A stretch of 64,000 nucleotides of DNA from Ampelomyces quisqualis (lineage: Eukaryota > Ascomycota > Dothideomycetes > Pleosporales > Phaeosphaeriaceae): assembly GCA_018398575.1 (NCBI GenBank), contig JAGTXZ010000018.1:2976001-3040000 (forward strand), read 5' to 3'. Made by a program: the position numbers and the translations under genes. A model generated the notes under the pieces. It was not told where the DNA came from. It did not search any database and saw only the letters and a program-made list of their open reading frames with translations. Below are positions 30,548 to 40,032 of this stretch, piece after piece. Positions within the stretch are counted from its first letter, which is position 1. Every line of letters begins with the position of its first letter.

Positions 30548-32279
30548 ATGATGCCCCGCTATTATTTGCCCCGCGCCTTGCTTCAACGAGCAAAGACCCC
30601 TACGCTTACACATTCACCTTCCCGATCTGCACCGGCTTATCCACCGCGAATAAGCGCCCTGTGTAGTGGTCGGAGCTTCACTTCTTCATTGCCAGCACCA
30701 AGGCTTGCTGTCACACCCCAGCGCTTCGACAAGTACACGCCCGACCGCATACCCAACGCCGCCTGGCCGTATCTCTACAAACGACTCGACAAGATGCCGC
30801 ACCTCGACTCTTACTTCAAGCAGGTCGACAGCCTCCAGGACCACTTCATCGAGAGACTGAGGGAAGCTGTCGCTATCCCCAGCATTAGCTCTGAAGATAG
30901 CAGGAGACCAGATGTCGTCAAGGTATGCTTGACTGGAATGTGGTGAAGGAAGCTCGGCCTGACTATAGACATAGATGGGCCACTGGCTCGCAGACCAGAT
31001 CAAAGCTCTTGGGGGCACTGTCGAGCTCCGAGAGCTAGGACCCAATCCTGGCCGCGAGCATATCGACCTCCCGCCGTGTCTCCTCGGCCGTCTTGGAGAC
31101 GACCCGAAGAAGCCGAACGTCCTCCTCTACGGCCACTACGATGTACAGCCTGCACAGAAGTCGGACGGCTGGGCGACTGACCCATTCACCCTGACCATCG
31201 ACGATAAAGGCCGCATGTATGGACGTGGTAGCACAGACGACAAGGGCCCGGTACTTGGGTGGTTGAACGCTGTCGAGGCGCACCAGAAGTGTGGCCTCGA
31301 GCTACCCGTAAACCTCCTCATGTGCTTCGAGGGTATGGAGGAGAACGGCTCAGAAGGTCTGGATGAAACCATTCGCGCCGAGGCTAAGAAGTTCTTCAAG
31401 GACACTGACGTCGTGTGCATTTCGGACAACTACTGGCTGGGCACCGAAAAGCCTTGCCTAACATATGGCGTCCGCGGCTGCAACTACTACTCGGTGGAGA
31501 TTTCAGGACCCGGCCAGGACCTGCACTCTGGTGTCTATGGAGGGTTGACCCACGAGCCTATGACCGACTTGGTCCGCGTGATGAATTCTTTCGTCGACCC
31601 TGACGGCAAAATCCTCATTCAAGGTATTGAAGACTTGGTTGCACCCATGAGCGAGCAGGAGAACGCGCTGTATCCACCGATCGCATTCACCATGGACGAT
31701 CTGAAGGAGTCATTAGGCGGCGAGGTTGCCATTCACAGCACCAAGGAGGACGCGCTGAAGCACAAGATGCGATACCCTTCGCTGTCACTGCACGGCATCG
31801 AGGGCGCATTCTATTCAGAGGGAGCCAAGACTGTCATTCCTGCTAGGGTCGTCGGAAAGTTCTCCATTCGGACTGTACCCAACATGGAGATTGACGAAGT
31901 GACCAAGCTGGTCGAGAAGCACGTCAACGCCGAGTTCGCGAAGCTCAAGTCAAAGAACACGATGAAGTTCAACGTACTGCACTGCGGCAAATGGTGGGTC
32001 GAAGACTTCAACCATCCCAATTATACAGCTGCGGCCAAGGCTGTCGAGCGCGTGTTTGGCGTCAAGCCTGACATGACCCGTGAAGGCGGCAGCATTCCCG
32101 TTACACTCACTTTCCAAGAGGAGCTGGGCAAGAACGTGCTGTTACTACCGATGGGAAGCTCTACGGATGCTGCTCACTCGATCAACGAGAAGCTGGATAA
32201 GAGGAATTACATCGAGGGCACTAAGCTTCTCGGAGCATATCTGCACTATGTTGCAGGAGAGCTCAAGCGTAGCCAGTAG
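30548..32279 (+). CDS. DUG1: M20 metallodipeptidase (DUG1-like Cys-Gly dipeptidase)
   Basis: Two exons joined across a 52-nt GTATGC...TAG intron (30923-30974), phase 0. The DUG1-type start MPHLDSYFKQVDSLQD lies at 30794 and gives 477 residues, matching the family's usual 480. An upstream in-frame ATG at 30548 gives 559 residues and adds an Arg/Ser/Ala-rich, Asp/Glu-poor leader like a mitochondrial presequence. DUG1 splits Cys-Gly and other dipeptides in glutathione breakdown, using two zinc or manganese ions. Metal ligands and active-site blocks are visible: LLYGHYDVQPA, YGRGSTDDKGP, MCFEGMEENGSEG, VCISDNYWLG, DLHSGVYGG and TDAAHSINEK. The protein is complete, with no missing catalytic residue seen. 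Confidence 0.93.
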
Positions 32280-32508
32280 AGTTTTGTGAAGTAAAAGTCG
32301 CTTATGCGACAAACAATTAATGATAACCACGAGCTCAAATGATTTGTTCCCTGATTGTGTAGTATGTATCGTAGTGCTAATGTTGTTGCGGAGTTCTTGC
32401 ACCACGTGCCGGAGCGGAAAAACTTTAAAAGTTGAATGGGTCGAACTTCATGCCCCGTCGAACACGCACCACATGCCTATTGCGCCCTCGCAACAGTCAT
32501 TTGTAGCA

Positions 32509-33168
32509 ATGTCGACCTGCAAAACGCTTTTCCGAATATGTCCCCGCCAGACCCAATCATCTCTCCTCCCCTTCACACAATGCCGCCATGAATCGACCAC
32601 GCGGCGACACAAGAAACTCCTCGCCCTCCCCGAAGCACCCTCCTACACGCCCAACCGCACCGAACCAACCCTCGTCTTCAACCCGCCATCAGCAGCGCCA
32701 AACGTCTACCACACGCCGCTCAAATTCCTACCCAAAGACGACCCGCGAAGAAAACTCTACACCACCGCCCTCCACCGCTCCACCTCGACCGCGCTATCCC
32801 ACCAATCCTCACCCATCGCATCCCCAGGAACACCCCTCCACACGACCTCACACCTCCCTCCACGCCCAACCGCCGCACTACCTCTACCCGTGCGCGCACC
32901 GTACGAAAAAAAATACCACCTTAGCGACAAGGACATTGCGGAGATTAGGCGTCTCCGAACACAGGATCCGTGGAAGTGGACGCGCGTCAAGCTCGCTGAG
33001 AAATTCGGGTGCAGTCAGTTTTTCGTGGGCTTGTGTGTGCAGGCGCGGGAGAAGGCGCGGAGTGTGGAGGAAGGGCATGCGGAGAAGAGGGGGCGGTGGG
33101 GGAGGAAGAGGAGGGAGGCGAGGGAGGATCGGGGGAGGAGGAAGGAGGCGTGGGGTAGGGATGCGTAG
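32509..33168 (+). CDS. MRPL20: Mitochondrial large ribosomal subunit protein mL58 (MRPL20)
   Basis: 219 residues, no intron. A basic N-terminus with few acidic residues (MSTCKTLFRI, QCRHESTTRRHKK) fits mitochondrial import. The conserved core is APYEKKYHLSDKDIAEIRRL followed by WKWTRVKLAEKFGCSQFFVG, the signature of fungal MRPL20. It is a fungus-specific mitoribosome protein. The tail is a highly basic Arg/Lys/Glu helix. Length is close to yeast MRPL20 (195). The ATG at 32509 is the last of several in-frame ATGs and gives the best targeting sequence; a start at 32473 is possible. Confidence 0.87.
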   Translation: MSTCKTLFRICPRQTQSSLLPFTQCRHESTTRRHKKLLALPEAPSYTPNRTEPTLVFNPPSAAPNVYHTPLKFLPKDDPRRKLYTTALHRSTSTALSHQSSPIASPGTPLHTTSHLPPRPTAALPLPVRAPYEKKYHLSDKDIAEIRRLRTQDPWKWTRVKLAEKFGCSQFFVGLCVQAREKARSVEEGHAEKRGRWGRKRREAREDRGRRKEAWGRDA

Positions 33169-33497
33169 GGGGAAGGTGGTGGATGTATGGTTGGAGGCTT
33201 GGAGATGTCGGGGTGTAGAATATATGTCGAGGGGGATGTGGGCGTGTGGTGATGGAGGAGTATTGGACAATGTGCATAGCTTGGAGTTGTTGACTTTATT
33301 GTCCATGTCGCGCTGTGAACATGTACTGTCAAATGCTACTTGTTTGCAAAAGTCCCGCTGAGCACTGGCTTTATCGCTTCACGTTTGGGCTCCCGGCTGT
33401 ACGTACAACTACCTAAAAACTGTGTATCAACGTTGTCCTACCTCAAGAACCCCGGCCCATACAACCCGCAGCTAAATTGAGTGAGCACCGACTAACG
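33169..33497. other. Convergent intergenic region
   Basis: About 330 bases between convergent genes. The left part is G-rich (continuing the purine-rich end of MRPL20). No feature seen. Confidence 0.4.
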
Positions 33498-34686
33498 CTA
33501 TCCCTTCTCATCCCCTTCCACATCCACCCCCCTCTCCCAAACCCTAAACACAAACCCCTCTGTATCCCTCGCCCCCACCCCAACCTTCCAACACTCAAAC
33601 CTCCCTTTGCTCACTACATCCCACCGCTGCGCCCTCTCGGCCTCCGCTTCTTCGACACTGATCGCCGGCGCAAACTTGAGCACTTCGACTCTCCTGACCG
33701 CCAGTCTCGTGGCGTGCATATTCTGCGGCCACGAGAGCGGTAGCGCGGGGCGATAAGACGTTGGCGCAGTCGATTGCGACGTCAAGACTGCGCCGCAGGA
33801 AAGGAGGGTGGTGAGGCGGTACACGGCGGAAGTGAGTTGTGACGATGCCGTGCTCAAGGCATTGGAAGTCGAAGTAGAAGTAGAAGCGCGAATGGTCGAT
33901 ACGAAGGCATCGACGTCGTCTAGAATGATGGAATGGATGCGTCGGTGCATACTCTTGTGTTTCGTGGGGTCGAATAAGTAGTCCGGCAGTGAGCGTAGCG
34001 TGGATACTAGCGAAATCCATGACTGCGGGCGGAATATGTGCACGTGGAGTAGGTTTGTGGCGATTAGACTTTTGAGGTTTCCTGCGTCCATGGCTTGGCC
34101 TGCTTCTTTCAGCTTGGAGACGAGCATGTGTAGCATTATGCTTGCGAGGCGGGGGACGCTAAAGTGGTGGAGTGGATCGAAGAGAACGATCGCAGCATTT
34201 TGACCGGATAGTGGGTTTGAGCAGAATGAGGATGGGAGGATGGCGTGGGCGATGATGAGGTGGAGGAGGGAGGTTTTGCCTGCGCCGGAGAGGTGGTGGG
34301 AGGGTGGTGGAGAAACGATTTCGAGGATGGGTGGTGCTGGGGATGGGAAGAGGGCGTCGAGATTTGGGATACCGAAGATGGTGTTTAAAAGGGTATTTGA
34401 TGCGTCGCTGTCGAGTGTTAGTTGTAGTACAGTAAATCGACAATTTGAGCATATGACCAAGCATGATTCGACAAGGTACACCAAAGGAAACTCTCAAAAC
34501 GAACCTCGATGACTTGGACAATTGCATTTCCCGAAGAGCCTTGAAAACCTGATCAAAACATAAGCCGTCCAGTTTTTCCCATTGATACGTCGATCCCCAA
34601 CTCACCGAAGTCAAATCCTCCACCTCAATTTCCGCCAACAACTTCTCCCCCAACTTCCGCGCTCCATCACCCGCACTCGCACTCAT
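33498..34686 (-). CDS. RecA/Rad51-like ATPase (possible XRCC2-like recombination protein)
   Basis: Three exons, 34686-34606, 34548-34505 and 34407-33498. Introns are 57 and 97 nt, with donors GTGAGT and GTTCGT. The product is 344 residues. A nucleotide-binding loop reads HHLSGAGKTSLLHLI; the first Gly of the standard P-loop is His here. A Walker B-like SIILDDVDAF follows about 120 residues later. This order, and a short N-terminal helical region before the P-loop, fit Rad51 paralogues such as XRCC2, which help homologous recombination. The exact paralogue is not certain. The middle has a Ser/Thr-rich insert (STSTSTSNALSTASS). The start is 73 bases from the divergent SOM1 start. Confidence 0.62.
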
Positions 34687-34759
34687 CTTGTTTCCGTCTC
34701 TTCCTCAACCCGAATTCCATCCGCAAAAGTCTCTCTTCAACCCTCCTCAACAATCTGCA
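34687..34759. promoter_or_regulatory. Compact bidirectional promoter
   Basis: 73 bases between the divergent start codons of the Rad51-like gene and SOM1; CT-rich on the SOM1-sense strand. Both leaders must overlap here. Confidence 0.55.
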
Positions 34760-35134
34760 ATGCCGCCTCCGATCCCAATCTACCCTCTGTCCGCCCTCGA
34801 ATCGCAAATCAACACGCTCCCAAACGGGAAAGCGCGGAAACCTGCCGTCAGACTGAGCGACTGTCCACTCAAAGAATTGGTGCAGTATAAGTGCAATCTA
34901 TCTATTCCAGAGAAGAAAGGCGAGCAGGTGACGATTGTGTGCGAGCCGGTGGTTAGGTTGTTGAGACAGTGAGTAGTCCCGTTCTTGAGGTGGGAAGGTG
35001 CGGGTCTTGGCGTTGTGTGTGTGAGGGCACAACTGATGATGCTGAATAGATGCGAGAATGGATTGAGTGTTGAGACGACAGCTTGGGAAGGGTGGAAGGC
35101 GAAGCAAGATGGGGAAGAACAGAGTGGGACGTGA
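34760..35134 (+). CDS. SOM1: Mitochondrial inner membrane peptidase factor Som1
   Basis: Two exons, 34760-34968 and 35050-35134, with an 81-nt GTGAGT...TAG intron, give 97 residues. Som1 associates with the mitochondrial inner membrane protease (Imp1/Imp2), which removes sorting signals from intermembrane-space proteins. The family blocks are clear: IPIYPLSALESQIN, SDCPLKELVQYKCNLS, VTIVCEPVVRLLRQC (completed across the splice) and GLSVETTAWEGW. The two or three conserved cysteines are kept. Length fits the family. The ATG at 34760 starts the conserved block; upstream in-frame codons lie in the shared promoter. Confidence 0.88.
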
Positions 35135-35427
35135 AGTTGGGATTATGGCGGGTACATTTTCGTGTGACAACTAGGAACTTGGGCGTGGGACGCACGTGGC
35201 CTGGGTCTAGTACATGTTACAGGATAAGGATTGATTTATTACATTCCTTGCTGCAGGGCAATCAAGCCAAAGTCTGGTACAACTTCTAACAGACGCACAA
35301 TCGACGCCATTCAAATGCTCCGTATTGCCCTAGCCTAGGCTGAGATGCAAACCCCCAAACGCCTTGCTATCAAAATGCTACCAGTGCAAAAACCAAGAAA
35401 CCTCATTTGCTCCAATGGATTGGGTCT

Positions 35428-36541
35428 CTAACCGCCTCTGGCGGATTTCCTCCAAAAACGCTGCTCGTAGTTGACGTGTACACCCTCCTCCAGGTTGACG
35501 TTTCGATCAATCGTCACCGGAGTCTGGCGTATCCGCATCTCCGTCGGTGCGTCCCAATCGGGCTCTTCTTCTTCGATCTGCGCCCTTCGCTGCTCTTCTT
35601 CCTTTTCGGCTTGCTTCTCGTCTGCTAGGAGCTCTGTCATTGCTTCCTGCCACAGCTTGTCGCTCTGCTTCATTCGTCTGCTGCGTTTGCGATTTCCAAC
35701 ATTTTGCTTTTGTATGCCTGCTTTTTGTGCAGCCATGAGCTTCCTAAGGCTCTGTTCGGCGAGTATACCTTCCTCGGTCGCTTTCTCTCGGATCTTGCGA
35801 GGGTCGTTCTCGCGCTCGGTGAAGACGGGTGTTGCCCTGTAGGTATGCTTGGATGGAAATGGCGGAAAATGTGAGGGTATATATGCGCGCGTCTCCTTGT
35901 CTGCCTTGCCCGACAGTCCCGGCCCAAGCAAGGAATCAGTGTTCGGGGGTGGTGCTTCTGGGGCCGCGGGGGGATCGAAATGTGGTTGTAGTAATGAGGG
36001 AGGAATGTCGCCGGTGTCAAAGTGCTGCTCGAGGGGTCCTGAGCCTCGGAGACCGGACGATGCCAGGGCATACACCCAGTCATGGGGTACCGTGTCGGTG
36101 CGGCGCGCGCTGCTCATGGACTTGCGCACTTGTGCTAAGAAGTTTGTCATGTCTACACGCGATTAGCTCAGGTGCCCGATATGACCTGCAGGCTTGCGCA
36201 AATTGCACAGGTGATGCCATACAGGAATCGACTAATCCCCGAAACTCCTCCAATGCGTCTGGCCGCGCCGTCTCGAATCCGATGGCCTTGCATTGTATCG
36301 CTATCGCGCGGTGCATCTGCTGATCGAAGAAGTCTTTACTATCGCCAAAGTCGCCAATCTCTGCGCTAACCGGATCGGCAATGTGCTGAACGGGCTGCAC
36401 ATGGCGGATTTGATGTATGATCTTCTGCTTCTTGGGATGCGCCTGTCCGTACGTTGGTGTAGCCTCGGCATCGTATGCGCGCTTCATGCCTGCGATGACG
36501 CCCACACTACTGGCGCTGGAGGAGTAGATGATGCCGGGCAT
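35428..36541 (-). CDS. TAF8: TFIID subunit 8 (TAF8)
   Basis: Two exons, 36541-36223 and 36152-35428, with a 70-nt GTATGG...TAG intron, give 347 residues. TAF8 pairs with TAF10 through a histone fold inside the TFIID complex. The fold lies at about 60-130: FFDQQMHRAIAIQCKAIGFE, DALEEFRGLVDSYM (joined by the splice), NFLAQVRKSMSSARRT. It is followed by PHDWVYALASSGL. The TAF8 C-terminal region with AYIPSHFPPFPSKHTYRATP is also present, the classic PSHFPPFPSKHTY signature. The rest is a charged helix rich in Lys, Glu and Gln. The upstream ATG at 36541 is used; 36487 is an in-frame alternative. It is divergent from COX9, 409 bases away. Confidence 0.92.
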
Positions 36542-36950
36542 AGGCTGTTTGTGGTCGCGTAATGGGAAGGGTGACGTCGGAAGTGGTGCGCACGCGAGGA
36601 TGTGGTTGAGAAGCGTCGGCAGGCGAGGAGTGTGGTGAGGAAGAAACTCGCAGCGGGCGCGAATTCATCCCCTCGCGATAAGACCTAGCGGACTGGCGCG
36701 GGCGACTCGGGCTGGCGGTATTGTCCCTTTCACCTGAATGCCGTGGATTGTCTTTGGGGTCGCAGCTCCCAGGCCACTGCGCGCCCGCACGGCCCCTCGG
36801 TCTTGGCAAGTAAAGCCAATGTCACTCCACTGAGCACTCGCTCGCACTCGCACGTAGACCTCCGTTGACCAGCCAGCCGACGAACTTCACCCGCTCCCGC
36901 AACCTGCACTCGCGTCCAGACCTCTCCACCCTTCCAACGAACAGCTCACC
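36542..36950. other. Divergent promoter region between TAF8 and COX9
   Basis: About 410 bases, GC-rich, with a CT-rich leader (CACTCGCTCGCACTCGCACG) on the COX9 side. No gene. Confidence 0.45.
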
Positions 36951-37377
36951 ATGGCCATCAAGCCGATTACTGGCGTATGTGCAGCCACTGGGCGCCCCGA
37001 GCCACGGCTGGCACGAGGCTAATGACATGATGCAGATGCTCCGACGACAGGTCGTTCTCGATATCTCGGTCGCCCTGGGTACGTTCTTTCACTCACTTCG
37101 CTGTGAGATATTTGGAGCTTGGCAGAACTTACATGGCTCGTGCGCCGAGACTTCAGAACTGCATTGACAAGACTTGCAGGTATTGGTATCGCTGGGGGCT
37201 ACGGCTGGTGGTACGGTACGTAAAGACGAGCCCGCACAAGAGCTCATTGCCGTGCATTTCATATTCTCGGGAACCAACTCACATCCTCAAGGCTACCATG
37301 TCCCCGCTGTGCGTCACCGCGACGCATTCTACCAGAAGCTCGAGGACGACCGTGCCGCTGCTCTCGGCCTGAATTAG
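36951..37377 (+). CDS. COX9: Cytochrome c oxidase subunit COX9 (VIIa-like)
   Basis: Only 62 residues but four exons: 36951-36974, 37036-37078, 37180-37215 and 37292-37377. Introns are 61, 101 and 76 nt, with GTATGT, GTACGT and GTACGT donors. The joined protein starts MAIKPITGMLRRQVVLDISV, then a Gly-rich membrane segment (ALGIGIAGGYGWWYGYHVP) and RDAFYQKLEDDRAAA. This matches fungal COX9, a single-pass inner-membrane subunit of complex IV. The start context is ideal (caccATGgc). Joins rebuild codons in phases 0, 1 and 1 with no stop. Confidence 0.92.
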
Positions 37378-37866
37378 ACGATTGCTCTCTGCAAAGCAAC
37401 ATGCCTTTGTTCTGAGAAGCTACGGCAACAAGAGATGGGCTTGGGATGAGCATCACATGTATCATAAGTGGAGTGGACATGTCGACAGAATACCGAATAC
37501 CCCATCGACCAGTCCAACAGGCATTTCTGCTCTTGATCAGTTCCTACTGCTGTCTTCCAAGCCATTCTGGCAGCGTCTGTGAATATAGCTGTGCTTCTTC
37601 CCAGGTAGATTCAGCTCCATACTTGCCCTGTGCAAACACATAGTCCTCGTGCCATGATTGTCCACGATACATGCCACGCGACAGAGGCTTGGAGCCGGGT
37701 CGACAGCCTGAATACATGCCCTTTCTACATGACGAATACCGCCCAGTCGGTGTAGGAAATGTAGCGACGGCATGGCGATTTGGCAGCGCTGGTATAGCTT
37801 GATGGTGCATGTGTGACGGGTCCCTGGGCGTATTCACGCGAAACAAGGGAAAAGATGCTGCCAACG

Positions 37867-37875
37867 TACGGAGTA
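37867..37875 (+). promoter_or_regulatory. TACGGAGTA 9-mer
   Basis: Exact copy, flanked as GTACGGAGTAC, in the gap between COX9 and the MED15-like gene. Confidence 0.4.
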
Positions 37876-38458
37876 CTGCAGCATCTGTCATGGCTGGAGC
37901 GAACGTGTGACAAAGATGCGTCTCGCCCCGCCAGAGCTCGAAAAGGACGCGGAAAGCGCCAGTGACGGAAGACGCGGGTCTTTGCTTGGTGGGATGGCTG
38001 CCAGCCACGATACCATCATCGCAGGTGGCAATCCAAAAGCGTGCCGACAAGATGGATCGACATGCGGGCCAGGTGGTTCGCTCGAAGCGGAACGGGCAGT
38101 ACTTGTAGCTCAGGCCGTGGGTCCTGCGAGCGTCCAACATTGGTGCGACGCGCCACGGCTCGAGTGGGAGTTTGCGCAATATCACAGGGCAGCGGCTGGC
38201 GTGCTGAGGCGGCACGACAAGACGTGCTTTTTGCGCTTCTCATTACTGGGACGGCCGTCAAGTCGAGGGAGGCCAGGCGGCGATTGTCCTCGGACCTGTT
38301 GCTCCACATCGAACGACGGTGCAGCCCAAGCCGTCTAGCGTCGAGGGTCGCGCTCCCTGCTTGGCTCCCGGACAGCACATGCACTCCCCAACAACGTCCG
38401 CCCGTCGCCCGTCTCTCTTCACGCCCGCCTCACTCTCCCCGCCCTGTCCGCCGCCCTA

Positions 38459-38467
38459 TACTCCGTA
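38459..38467 (-). promoter_or_regulatory. TACGGAGTA 9-mer
   Basis: Exact copy (TACTCCGTA on plus), about 330 bases before the MED15-like start codon. Confidence 0.4.
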
Positions 38468-38794
38468 CACAGTAGGCACCTGCACGCCCCCCCAGACACG
38501 CCACCACTCGGCCGGCCGCCCGCGTCCCGCAAAACAGCTCGTCGCCGGCGCCGCACCTCGACCACGATCCACGGCGCACTCTCGCCGGACCGCTGGGCCT
38601 CGTCATCCGCAAGCCCACCCACCACCCGCCGCACCACGCCAGAACCACCGCGCTCCCGCCTCCCGCCCCGAGCCTGCATGAGCGGTGCTCACCTGTACGC
38701 TCCCGCGGCTTCGCTCCGCCCCCGCTGCCCACCGTCTGCACGCCCTCGACGCTGCCGCGCATAGACGTCCCCGCGTCTCGGGCTGCCTCTCACC

Positions 38795-40000
38795 ATGAAC
38801 AACCCCTCCTTCCAGCAGAACGCCATGGCCGGCCCCCGCACCCAGGCGGGACTGGCACACTTCATCCAGCACTACCGCTCGGCGCTGGCCGCGGGAAAGG
38901 TGCCCCCGGGCTGGCAGCAGTCGGTGTCCCCCGAGGATCGGGGCCAGCTCGGGCAGCAGTTCTACACACAGTACCGCATGCTCAAGTCGGACGTCTCGGA
39001 GATGGAGGCCATGCGCGCCTCGGTCAACTTCGAGACGCAAACATTCATGTCGGCCCAGAGCAAGGACCAATACGTCAACAACATCAAGCAGAAGCTGATG
39101 ATGATGACCCAGGCCCGCCAACAACGCATGCAGGGCAACCTGGGCCAGATGAGTAACCCCATGAACGCCATGAGCCCGCCGCAGATGGGCATGATGGGGC
39201 AGCCCGCCGCTCAAGGACCCCCACAGGGTACGCCGCAGCAGTTCAACCCGGCCTTCCCAAACGCTCAACTGCAACGACCAATGCAGATATCGCCTGTGCC
39301 AATGGGACAGCAGCCGTCAAACATGGGCATGAACAACGGCGCCCCGCCCAACCTCAACCAAGCCCAGAACCTTCAGCAGCCCAACATGCAACAAGCCCAG
39401 CAAAACCGCCAAGAGAACATCATCATCAGCCAGTTTGCCCGACGGCTGATGGACTCATGCAAGGAAGAAGTGCGCCAGAGGTTTCAAGCAGAAGTTTCAG
39501 CCTGGCCGGAAGAGAAGAAGCAGAACCTCATCAACCAAGGCGTCGGCCCACTGTTCTATCGTTTCCGACAGCACGCGGAGATGCTCTACAAAAGAGGGGC
39601 CCTTGGCAACATGCAACAACAAGGTGCCAACGGCCATGCGATGCAGGCTGGGGCTCAGAATAGGATGATGAACCAAATGGGCCTGAACCAACGTCAACCA
39701 AACCAGGAGTTTGACTTCAACGCAATTGCAAATCAGCAGATCGAAGCCATGCGCGTCCAGGACCAGGGTGCGACCGTCGTTCCCGCTAGCAACAATATGG
39801 GCGGCACGCAAATGAATGGCTTTCCTGGACAGAATCAGCAGCAGACTCAACCGCAGAATGCTACCATGGCACAGCGTCAAGCAGCAGAAGCAGCCGCTTT
39901 TCAAAACAACATGCAACGTCAGCACGCCCAGCAAGTGCAGCAACAACAGCAACAACAACAACAACAAACAACAACAACAACAACAACAACAGCAGCAGCA

Positions 40001-40032
<32 letters not shown>

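Larger units (their letters stand above)
37378..38794. other. Intergenic region before the MED15-like gene
   Basis: About 1.4 kb. A minus-strand frame (38215-37544) stays open for 223 codons but has no recognisable motif and contains the non-coding-type 9-mer TACGGAGTA, so I do not call it. The last 350 bases are CT-rich leader for the gene at 38795. Confidence 0.45.

Noticed and set aside
37544..38215. 223-codon minus-strand ORF between COX9 and the MED15-like gene
   Set aside because: No motif, no compositional support, and it contains a TACGGAGTA otherwise confined to non-coding DNA.
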